This document shows positions 50,793 to 57,738 of a DNA stretch of 58,412 nucleotides, one piece after another. The position numbers and the translations under genes were made by a program. The stretch is from positions 1-58,412 of the forward strand of contig WLST01000003.1 of NCBI GenBank assembly GCA_009711295.1. The letters are read 5' to 3'. This DNA is from Actinomycetota bacterium. GTDB taxonomy: Bacteria > Actinomycetota > Acidimicrobiia > Acidimicrobiales > Ilumatobacteraceae. The notes beneath the pieces were generated by a model, which was not told the DNA's origin, searched no databases, and saw only the letters and a program-made list of their open reading frames with translations. Every line of letters begins with the position of its first letter. Positions within the stretch are counted from its first letter, which is position 1.

Positions 50793-51268
50793 TATTCCAA
50801 CAAAGAATTGATATTGGCCCCGCCATTTTTATAACGAGCCACAAGTTCCGAACTCAATTCATCAATTTGTCCAAAGAGTGATTTGCGATCTGTTGACTGC
50901 ACCATTTCAAAAGCTTCCAGCGCGACAATGAGCGCATCGAGTTCTCCCAATGAGAGTTCTGCAAAGTCGGCAAAATGGAAGGTATCGCACAGTGTGGTGA
51001 GTTCCGCCAAGCGTGGGTGATGCGCGGGAACTTCAGTATCTCGTGGCGGACGCGCAGAGCCCCCACCTTGTTGCTGACCAAATACTGCTGCCAACTGTTC
51101 TGGTCGGGCATCGAGAGACTTTCCTGCTCCGCGTTTTTGTTTCTCTTCACGCACCACATCGAGTCGACCTTGAGCAAGGCGTCGCACAAATGACACTGCA
51201 TCTTCTTCATTTTGAAGTTCAGTGCGCAACGAGCGCAGTTCTTGAAGTGTGAGCGATGCGGGATTCAT
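50792..51268 (-). CDS. RsiG-like c-di-GMP-binding protein
   Basis: The product is 158 residues, mostly helical. RsiG is the anti-sigma factor that, with c-di-GMP, holds sigma WhiG in Streptomyces. The published binding motif E-x3-S-x2-R-x3-Q-x3-D is matched exactly by Glu22, Ser26, Arg29, Gln33 and Asp37 (EEDAVSFVRRLAQGRLD). A second copy at Glu121, Ser125, Arg128, Phe132, Asp136 (EMVQSTDRKSLFGQID) keeps all but the Gln. The two helices are joined by a Gln/Gly/Pro-rich linker (GQQQGGGSARPPRD). No whiG gene is in the window. Confidence 0.82.
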   Translation of the reverse strand: MNPASLTLQELRSLRTELQNEEDAVSFVRRLAQGRLDVVREEKQKRGAGKSLDARPEQLAAVFGQQQGGGSARPPRDTEVPAHHPRLAELTTLCDTFHFADFAELSLGELDALIVALEAFEMVQSTDRKSLFGQIDELSSELVARYKNGGANINSLLE

Positions 51269-51312
51269 TGCGTCAAAAACCTAGATCTCGAAAAAGTTGC
51301 GATACGCGTACT

Positions 51313-51552
51313 CTAGAGCCCACCGGAAACCGGGGGAAGGACAGCCACTTCGTCACTGTCTTGCAGCGCCGTCTCTCGATCTGCTTCTTCTCCATTGAGC
51401 CACACTCGACATGTTGGAAGTACCTCGGCAAATGGGGTTCCATAGCGCCCAATGGCAGCATCGAGGAGAGCGCCGACCGATTTTTCAGGAAAAGTATCGC
51501 TCCCGCACCCAGCAGCCTCTCGAGCCGATGCAAAAAGTCGCAAAGTTGCCAT
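51313..51552 (-). CDS. MoaD/ThiS family sulfur-carrier protein
   Basis: The product is 79 residues, beta-grasp fold: ATLRLFASAREAAGCGSDTF at the N-terminus, then TCRVWLNGEEADRETALQDS, DEVAVLPPVSGGL. MoaD carries sulfur as a C-terminal Gly-Gly thiocarboxylate for molybdopterin. Here a leucine follows the Gly-Gly, so activation would need its removal, or the protein is not a standard carrier. ATG 51552 is chosen, as the open frame to 51732 antisense to the phosphatase has no family match; TACGCT lies 7 bases upstream. Confidence 0.8.
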   Translation of the reverse strand: MATLRLFASAREAAGCGSDTFPEKSVGALLDAAIGRYGTPFAEVLPTCRVWLNGEEADRETALQDSDEVAVLPPVSGGL

Positions 51553-51559
51553 CAATGAG

Positions 51560-51565
51560 AGCGTA
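51560..51565 (-). promoter_or_regulatory. -10 hexamer TACGCT of moaD
   Basis: TACGCT (51565-51560) ends 7 bases before ATG 51552. It lies in the 17-base gap between the divergent moaD and histidine-phosphatase starts, so the moaD message would be leaderless. No good -35 is visible. Confidence 0.4.
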
Positions 51566-51569
51566 CAGA

Positions 51570-52214
51570 ATGAAATCTGTTGCCCTTTCAGCCAATAACC
51601 TGCAAGTCGTGCCTGAAACAGCTCCCGCTCGCCTTTTGCTCGTACGTCACGGGCAATCCGAATGGAATGCACTTGGGAAAATGCAGGGGCATGCCGATTC
51701 GCCACTCTCGCCAGAAGGTCGCAAACAAGCACGTAATGCAGCTCGCCGCCTCGGCGTCTTTGACCTCATCGTTTCTAGCGATCTCTTACGAGCAAGCGAG
51801 ACCGCCAACCTCATTGCCGAAGAAATGGGCCTCAGCGTGCTCCCCCCACATCCAGGCTTACGAGAAATCAACGTTGGCCCTTGGCAGGGCCTCACTCGCC
51901 GCGAAATCGACAAAAAGTTTCCTGGCTACGTAGAACACGACATGCGTCCCCCTGGTTACGAACCAGATCATGAAGTTTTTGCTCGTGTCAGTAGCGCGCT
52001 ATTCGATATTGCGCGCGACCACCCCGGGGCAATGGGGCTCGTGGTCACCCATAGTGGCATCATTCGTGTCATGCGCCGCACACTTGGATACCCCGATCAA
52101 CGCAATCACCGCAACCTTGAAGGATGTTGGTTCACCTTAAATCTTGACGGGCGTATTGAAGTGTCGGACTCCGTCAATATTTTGCGCAACACCACCACTA
52201 GCGACACGCTATAA
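51570..52214 (+). CDS. Histidine phosphatase family protein (phosphoglycerate mutase-like)
   Basis: The product is 214 residues. Phospho-histidine enzyme: LLLVRHGQSEWNALGKMQGH with catalytic His, VSSDLLRASETANLI, the acid Glu in LREINVGPWQGL, and the second His in LVVTHSGIIRVMRR. Its substrate is unknown; such enzymes include alpha-ribazole phosphatase and mutases. ATG 51555 (MRAYRMKS) is an alternative start; the open frame to 51411 is antisense to moaD. It precedes an MFS gene by 5 bases. Confidence 0.87.
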   Translation: MKSVALSANNLQVVPETAPARLLLVRHGQSEWNALGKMQGHADSPLSPEGRKQARNAARRLGVFDLIVSSDLLRASETANLIAEEMGLSVLPPHPGLREINVGPWQGLTRREIDKKFPGYVEHDMRPPGYEPDHEVFARVSSALFDIARDHPGAMGLVVTHSGIIRVMRRTLGYPDQRNHRNLEGCWFTLNLDGRIEVSDSVNILRNTTTSDTL

Positions 52215-52219
52215 ATCGC

Positions 52220-53404
52220 ATGCGATTCGACGATTCGTATTCGCCCTCAGTGCGTCAACATGTCACATTGCTCACCATTGCGCGAACAAGCACTAATGCC
52301 TGTTATCGCTTCGCTCCACCATTTTTAGCAATCATTGCCCGCGGCTTCGATGTTTCCATTGCGCAAATGGGAATCGCATTGACCATTGCCGAGCTCACTG
52401 GTTTGGCATCGCCACTCATTGGGCATCGTGTTGATGCAATGACACGTCGTCGCGCTTTGCGACTCGGTCTTTTTGGTGTTGCCCTAGGAACACTCATCAC
52501 TGCAAGTGCACCCCACCTTGCCGTTTTTACCTTGGGCATTATTGTTCTTGCTGCTTCCAAGGTGGCCTTTGATGTTGCCCTTGGTGCTTGGGTTGCCGAC
52601 CACGTTCCGTGGAATCGACGCAGCAAGGTTGTTGGGTACACAGAAACATCGTGGGCCCTTGGCCTTTTGTTGGGCGTCACAACAATGGGGCTCATTACAG
52701 CGGTCACCAACTGGCGCGTTGCTTATGCAACCGGAGCCATTGCTGTACTCATTTTGGGACTCATCGTCAGCAATCGACTCCCCGCCGCCGATGATGCCAT
52801 TCACGAACACAATGACGACCTCGAAATACATCTTGAACATGGCGTTATGCGTCGTGGAAGTTGGTATGCCATTGCCTCCTGCTTCACTCTGATGGGTGCA
52901 AGCCAATGCATATTTGTCACTTTTGGCCCATGGCTAGAAGACACCTTTGGATATTCTGCTGCAAACATTGCAATAGTTGGCTTTTCTCTCGGTGCCGTCG
53001 AATTTTTGGCATCAACATCGAGTGCGAAGTACACCGATGCGCTCGGCAAGGAAAAAAGTGTTGCCATAGGTGCCTTGCTCATGGTGCCAGCAGCGCTTCT
53101 CATTGCACTCGCAAGTCAGAACATCGTCACTGGTCTCATCGGCCTATTAGTGGTGCTCATGGGTTTTGAATTTGCTGTTGTCAGTTTGCTCCCACTTGGT
53201 GCTCAACTTGTACCTGGCAAACGTGGTCGCGGCATGGGGTTACTCATTGGTGCAGGAACATTGGGTCGCGCCGCAGTGTCAATTGCCGCAACACGCTTAT
53301 ACGACCAGCACGGCATACCTCCTGCTGCTATTGGCGCCGGGCTTCTTGCATTAGGAACAGTTCTTCTCGTTTCTCTGCACGCAAAAGTTGCTGAGAAGTA
53401 TTAG
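52220..53404 (+). CDS. MFS transporter
   Basis: The product is 394 residues with about twelve hydrophobic segments in two halves separated by an acidic loop (AADDAIHEHNDDLEIHLEHG). Typical MFS features: the motif-A-like loop GHRVDAMTRRRALRLG after helix 2, and a second KYTDALGKEKSVAIG after helix 8. Substrate unknown. It is probably translated with the phosphatase gene. It converges with nadE with 9 bases between. Confidence 0.87.
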   Translation: MRFDDSYSPSVRQHVTLLTIARTSTNACYRFAPPFLAIIARGFDVSIAQMGIALTIAELTGLASPLIGHRVDAMTRRRALRLGLFGVALGTLITASAPHLAVFTLGIIVLAASKVAFDVALGAWVADHVPWNRRSKVVGYTETSWALGLLLGVTTMGLITAVTNWRVAYATGAIAVLILGLIVSNRLPAADDAIHEHNDDLEIHLEHGVMRRGSWYAIASCFTLMGASQCIFVTFGPWLEDTFGYSAANIAIVGFSLGAVEFLASTSSAKYTDALGKEKSVAIGALLMVPAALLIALASQNIVTGLIGLLVVLMGFEFAVVSLLPLGAQLVPGKRGRGMGLLIGAGTLGRAAVSIAATRLYDQHGIPPAAIGAGLLALGTVLLVSLHAKVAEKY

Positions 53405-53413
53405 TTACTCGGT

Positions 53414-55060
53414 CTAGCCGGCGTATCGGTTGGTAATAGGCAATCGTCGATCTTTGCCAAAAGCCTTTGTGCTCACTCGCACTCCTGGCGGGCACTGCCG
53501 CCTCTTGTACTCATTCATGTCAACGAGTCGCGCAATGCGACGTACCAGCACTTCGTCGTAGCCCCGCGCAATGATGTCACTTGCCGTGAGATCGAACTCA
53601 ACATACATTTCCAAAATTGCATCGAGAACCTCGTACGCAGGAAGCGACTGATCGTCGCGCTGGTCTGGTCGCAACTCTGCCGATGGCGCTTTGTCGATAA
53701 TGGCACGAGGTATAAGTGACTTACCTGCGCGTTCGTTTACCCATTCACAGAGTTCATATACCGTGGTTTTGAGAACGTCTTTGATAATTGCAAAGCCACC
53801 AACCGAGTCGCCATACAACGTGAAATAGCCCACAGCAAGTTCACTTTTATTACCAGTGGTCAGCACCATCCACCCATGCTTGTTCGACAATGCCATGAGA
53901 ATCATTCCACGCACACGACTTTGTAAATTTTCTTCCGTGAGATCTTCGGCTTTGCCGGCAAAACTTTCTTCAAGCATCGACAAGTACGCTGCAAAAGCTG
54001 GCTCAATAGGAACTGACTGACATTGAATATTCAAGTTCTGTGCAAGTTCAAATGCATCATCTTTAGAACCATCGCTTGAATATCGCGATGGCATTGACAC
54101 ACCGTGCACGTGTTCAGCACCTAGCGCTTCAACGGCTATTGCAGCTACGAGCGCTGAATCGATGCCGCCAGACAAACCGATGACAACATCGGTAAAGCCG
54201 TTCTTTTGTACGTAGTCGCGTGTACCAAGCACTAATGCCGCATGCACTCGTTCCAATTCAGAACTTGCTGACTCTGCTTCGCGTGGTGCAGTAACACACA
54301 CAACATCACCTAGCGCACTGACATCACACACTATGAGATCTTCTGAGAAAGAAGTAGCACGAGCTTGAATGACTCCGTGCGCATCGGCCACTAACGACCC
54401 GCCATCAAAAACCAGCTCGTCTTGCCCGCCAATTTGATTGACATATGCGACAACAACAGCATTGGTTTGGGCGCGGCTCGAAACTAATTCGTCTCGTTGA
54501 GTGGGTTTGTTGCGATGGAATGGTGAGCCATTAATGCTGATGCACAACTTTGCACCTTGTTGTGCTTGCTGCTCTGTGGGGTCACCTACCCATAGGTCTT
54601 CGCAAATAGATACCGCAAATGGGATTCCATCACACGTGAAAATATCTTGGATGCTGGGGCCAGGCGTGAAGTAACGCTCTTCGTCAAACACGCTGTAGTT
54701 CGGTAAAAGCTGTTTACGATAAATGCCAATAATTTTTCCGTTTTGTGCAACAGCGGCAGCATTGAAAAGAATGCGCTCTTCGCCGCCTTCAACTTGAACC
54801 GCAACTGAATCGACAAAACCAATAACAGCCATGCAGTTCCCCGTTGCTTCCACAACGCTGTTGAGTGCACGCATATTGTCGGCAAGAAATCCGGGCTTCA
54901 GCACCAGATCTTCCGGGGGGTAGCCCGTGATGGAAAGTTCGGGAAACGCCACAATGTCGCAACCAGCGCCAACAGCTGTTGCATATTCTCCCAATAGCTT
55001 CGCAACATTGCCCACCAGGTCGCCCACGGTGGGGTTGATCTGAGCAAGGCCAACTCTCAC
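53414..55060 (-). CDS. nadE: Glutamine-dependent NAD+ synthetase
   Basis: The product is 548 residues. N-terminal carbon-nitrogen hydrolase domain releases ammonia from glutamine: Glu in VAFPELSITGYPPEDL, Lys in YRKQLLPNYSVFDEERYF, Cys in VSICEDLWVGD. The C-terminal synthetase carries the ATP P-loop DVVIGLSGGIDSALVAAIAV and TGNKSELAVGYFTLYGD. It amidates deamido-NAD to NAD. The start is GTG. It is divergent from glnII with 223 bases between. Confidence 0.95.
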   Translation of the reverse strand: MRVGLAQINPTVGDLVGNVAKLLGEYATAVGAGCDIVAFPELSITGYPPEDLVLKPGFLADNMRALNSVVEATGNCMAVIGFVDSVAVQVEGGEERILFNAAAVAQNGKIIGIYRKQLLPNYSVFDEERYFTPGPSIQDIFTCDGIPFAVSICEDLWVGDPTEQQAQQGAKLCISINGSPFHRNKPTQRDELVSSRAQTNAVVVAYVNQIGGQDELVFDGGSLVADAHGVIQARATSFSEDLIVCDVSALGDVVCVTAPREAESASSELERVHAALVLGTRDYVQKNGFTDVVIGLSGGIDSALVAAIAVEALGAEHVHGVSMPSRYSSDGSKDDAFELAQNLNIQCQSVPIEPAFAAYLSMLEESFAGKAEDLTEENLQSRVRGMILMALSNKHGWMVLTTGNKSELAVGYFTLYGDSVGGFAIIKDVLKTTVYELCEWVNERAGKSLIPRAIIDKAPSAELRPDQRDDQSLPAYEVLDAILEMYVEFDLTASDIIARGYDEVLVRRIARLVDMNEYKRRQCPPGVRVSTKAFGKDRRLPITNRYAG

Positions 55061-55146
55061 TGCTGAACCTGGCGTGAAGTGCCTAATTTGTGGGTTTCGA
55101 ACACGTTCTCAGGCTACCGAACTCACTCTCACCCACGCACCTTGTA

Positions 55147-55165
55147 TTAGGTAAGCCTTACATAA
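55147..55165. promoter_or_regulatory. 19-bp palindrome resembling a DtxR/IdeR iron box
   Basis: TTAGGTAAGCCTTACATAA matches the IdeR/DtxR consensus TTAGGTTAGGCTAACCTAA at 15 of 19 positions by hand count, and is itself a palindrome (TTA-GTAAG-C-CTTAC-TAA). It lies 86 bp from the nadE start and 118 bp from the glnII start. Confidence 0.45.
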
Positions 55166-55175
55166 AAAGGGATGC

Positions 55176-55213
55176 TTCACACAGAGTTAACAATTGAGAA
55201 ATGGAAGTGAAAC
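55176..55213 (+). promoter_or_regulatory. Putative GlnR box array upstream of glnII
   Basis: Four pentamers at an exact 11-base period: TTCAC (55176), TTAAC (55187), GAAAT (55198), GAAAC (55209), each separated by six bases. The actinobacterial GlnR consensus is gTnAC-n6-GaAAC repeated. A GlnR-like gene lies at the right end of the window. The order of a-type and b-type half sites (a, a, b, b) differs from the usual a, b, a, b. Confidence 0.5.
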
Positions 55214-55283
55214 TGCTTCTTGGCAACATAGAGCAATCACTTCTGGGCTTTGGCTCAGTACCACCCATATGGAAGGAACTGCC

Positions 55284-56291
55284 GTGCCATTTCAGGCCGA
55301 ATACATCTGGATCGACGGTGTGAAACCCACACCTACATTGCGTTCAAAAACCAAAGTCATGGCTGACGACGAGAAGATCTCCGTTTGGGGATTCGACGGC
55401 TCATCAACAGAACAAGCTGGTGGCGAATCATCAGACTGCGTTTTGCGCCCAGTCTTTTCTTGCCCAGACCCTATTCGTGGTGGCAAGAACATTCTCGTGT
55501 TGTGCGATGTTCTTCAAGCAAAAGACGACAGCCCACACCCGACAAACACTCGTGCTGCATTAGCTGAACAAGCAAAGAAGTACGCCGACCAAGAAATGAT
55601 CTACGGCATCGAGCAGGAATACACCATGTTGCGCCTTGATGGCACACCATTTGGTTTCCCTGTTGGCGGTTTCCCTGCTCCACAAGGCCCTTATTACTGT
55701 GGCGTCGGCGCAGGCCGCGTTGTTGGTCGTGAAATTATTGAAGAGCACACGCAGGCTTGCATCGATGCTGGTCTCATGATCTCTGGCACCAACGCTGAAG
55801 TAATGCCTGGTCAGTGGGAATTCCAAATTGGACCCACAGACGCATTAACTTGCAGTGACCACATGTACGTGGCGCGTTGGCTCTTGCAGCGCATCGCTGA
55901 AGATTACGATGTAGTCATCTCATTTGCTGCAAAGCCAATGAAGGGCGACTGGAACGGTGCTGGTGCACACACCAACTTCTCCACCAAGGCAATGCGCAAC
56001 GACACCAACTTGAAGGCAATCACAGCAGCATGTGAAGCCCTCAGCAAGCGCGTCATGGAACACGTCGACCACTACGGCGACGACATCGCAAGTCGCCTCA
56101 CCGGAAAGCACGAAACTGCTCCGTACAACAAGTTCAGCTACGGCGTGTCCGACCGCGGAGCTTCTGTACGTATTCCATGGCAGGTTGGCCGCGATGGCAA
56201 GGGTTACGCAGAAGACCGCCGCCCGAACGCAAACGTCGACCCGTACACCGTTACCCGTCTCATTCTTGAGACCGTATGTGGCGCCGCATAA
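55284..56291 (+). CDS. glnII: Glutamine synthetase, GSII (eukaryotic-like) type
   Basis: The product is 335 residues, the short GSII length. It makes glutamine from glutamate, ammonia and ATP. Seen: EYIWIDGVKPTPTLRSKTKV, the WGFDGSSTEQAGGESSDC motif, YGIEQEYTML, VMPGQWEFQIGP, DWNGAGAHTNFSTKAMR with glutamate-loop region, and RGASVRIPWQVGRDGKGYAE with the following DRRP. GTG 55284 has GGAAGGA 6-7 bases upstream and is preferred over ATG 55269 or the open frame to 55194. It ends before a GC-rich hairpin. Confidence 0.94.
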   Translation: MPFQAEYIWIDGVKPTPTLRSKTKVMADDEKISVWGFDGSSTEQAGGESSDCVLRPVFSCPDPIRGGKNILVLCDVLQAKDDSPHPTNTRAALAEQAKKYADQEMIYGIEQEYTMLRLDGTPFGFPVGGFPAPQGPYYCGVGAGRVVGREIIEEHTQACIDAGLMISGTNAEVMPGQWEFQIGPTDALTCSDHMYVARWLLQRIAEDYDVVISFAAKPMKGDWNGAGAHTNFSTKAMRNDTNLKAITAACEALSKRVMEHVDHYGDDIASRLTGKHETAPYNKFSYGVSDRGASVRIPWQVGRDGKGYAEDRRPNANVDPYTVTRLILETVCGAA

Positions 56292-56316
56292 GCGCTTCTC
56301 GTACATAAAAAGTAGC

Positions 56317-56344
56317 AACCGGGGGGCCAATGTGTCCCCCGGTT
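56317..56344 (+). terminator. Hairpin between glnII and glnA
   Basis: AACCGGGGG (56317-56325) pairs with CCCCCGGTT (56336-56344) over a 10-base loop. There is no T-run, only CGCATTTACG. It may end glnII transcription partly, letting some transcripts read on into glnA. Confidence 0.6.
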
Positions 56345-56386
56345 CGCATTTACGCCAAAAACAGGCACACTGAGGAGATGTCAGAG

Positions 56387-57724
56387 ATGCTCGAACAGCA
56401 ACGTGAATATGTTTTACGCACAGTGGAAGAACGCGGTGTGCGCCTCGTGCGGTTGTGGTTCACCGACATATTGGGCAACTTGAAGTCGTTTGCCATTAGC
56501 CCTGCCGAATTAGAAAATGCCCTCGAAGACGGAATGACCTTCGACGGTTCATCTATTGAAGGTTTCAGCCGTGTGCAAGAAGCCGACGTGCTTGCCATTC
56601 CCGACCCCAACACTTTTGAAGTGCTGCCGTGGGCCGACCCCAAGGGAACCGAAGCGCGTGTGTTTTGCAACATCCATAATCTCGATGGAACACCGTTCGA
56701 TGCCGACCCTCGCCAAGTGCTGAAGCGCAACCTCGATGCCGCCGTCAAACTTGGTTATGCGTTTTATATTGCGCCCGACATTGAATATTTCTATTTTGCT
56801 CCTCCGCAAAAAGGTGAACTTCCTCAACCACTTGATGAAGGTGGTTTCTTCGACCTCACCACTTCCGACATCGCAACTTCATTGCGCAAAGAAACTATTC
56901 GCACTCTTGAAACAATGGGCATCCCCGTTGAATACAGTTTCCATGAAGACGCACCGAGCCAGCACGAAATCGATTTACGCCATACCGATGCTCTCACCAT
57001 GGCCGACAGCATTATGACCTTCCGTCTTGCAGTGCGTGAAGTTGCTGCAATGCACAACGTACATGCAACCTTTATGCCAAAGCCTCTTGAAGGAGTGCAA
57101 GGTTCGGGTATGCACCTGCACTTGTCTCTCTTCAAAGGTGAAGACAACGCGTTCTACGACGAAAAAGACGCCTACAACTTGTCACCTACTGCAAAGTCAT
57201 TTATGGCAGGTCTCTTGCGACACGCGGCAGAAATTACAGCGGTCACTAACCAAACTGTCAACAGTTACAAACGACTTGTTCCTGGTTTTGAAGCACCTGT
57301 ACATATTTCATGGGCACGCAACAACCGCAGTGGCCTCATTCGTGTGCCGGTACCTAAAAAAGGCAATGCCATGGCAACACGTATTGAATACCGTTCGCCC
57401 GACCCTGCTACGAACCCATACCTTGCATTTTCCGTCATCCTTGCAGCAGGTCTGCGTGGCGTTGAGCAGGGCTACACACTTCCCGCCGAAGCCGATGCAA
57501 ACTTATTTGAAATGAACGATGCAGATCTCAATAAATTGAGCATCGAACAGTTACCACAATCACTTTCTGACGCACTCAACATCATGGAACGTTCCGAACT
57601 TGTTGCAAGTGCGCTTGGCGAACATATTTTTGAATGGTTCTTGCGCAATAAGCGTGCAGAATGGCGCGGCTACAAAACACAAGTCACCCCATTTGAACTC
57701 AACCGTTACCTTCGGTCGTTGTAG
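56387..57724 (+). CDS. glnA: Glutamine synthetase, GSI-alpha type
   Basis: The product is 445 residues. Dodecameric GSI: MTFDGSSIEGFSRVQEADVL, YIAPDIEYFYF, VHATFMPKPLEGVQGSGMHL, VNSYKRLVPGFEAPVHISWA with the following RNNRSGLIRVP, and RIEYRSPDPATNPYLAF. The segment at the adenylylation site reads NLFEMN where E. coli has NLYDLP, so it has no target tyrosine; the Arg in IEGFSRVQEAD matches the feedback-inhibition arginine of the Bacillus GSI-alpha group. ATG 56387 lies 9 bases after GAGGAG; ATG 56378 touches it directly. Confidence 0.94.
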   Translation: MLEQQREYVLRTVEERGVRLVRLWFTDILGNLKSFAISPAELENALEDGMTFDGSSIEGFSRVQEADVLAIPDPNTFEVLPWADPKGTEARVFCNIHNLDGTPFDADPRQVLKRNLDAAVKLGYAFYIAPDIEYFYFAPPQKGELPQPLDEGGFFDLTTSDIATSLRKETIRTLETMGIPVEYSFHEDAPSQHEIDLRHTDALTMADSIMTFRLAVREVAAMHNVHATFMPKPLEGVQGSGMHLHLSLFKGEDNAFYDEKDAYNLSPTAKSFMAGLLRHAAEITAVTNQTVNSYKRLVPGFEAPVHISWARNNRSGLIRVPVPKKGNAMATRIEYRSPDPATNPYLAFSVILAAGLRGVEQGYTLPAEADANLFEMNDADLNKLSIEQLPQSLSDALNIMERSELVASALGEHIFEWFLRNKRAEWRGYKTQVTPFELNRYLRSL

Positions 57725-57738
57725 GTCTTTTTTTCACA

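Noticed and set aside
51411-51732. Long upstream extensions of both the histidine phosphatase (from 51411) and MoaD (from 51732)
   Set aside because: Each extension is antisense to the other gene and has no family similarity; both families start at the inner ATG codons 17 bases apart.
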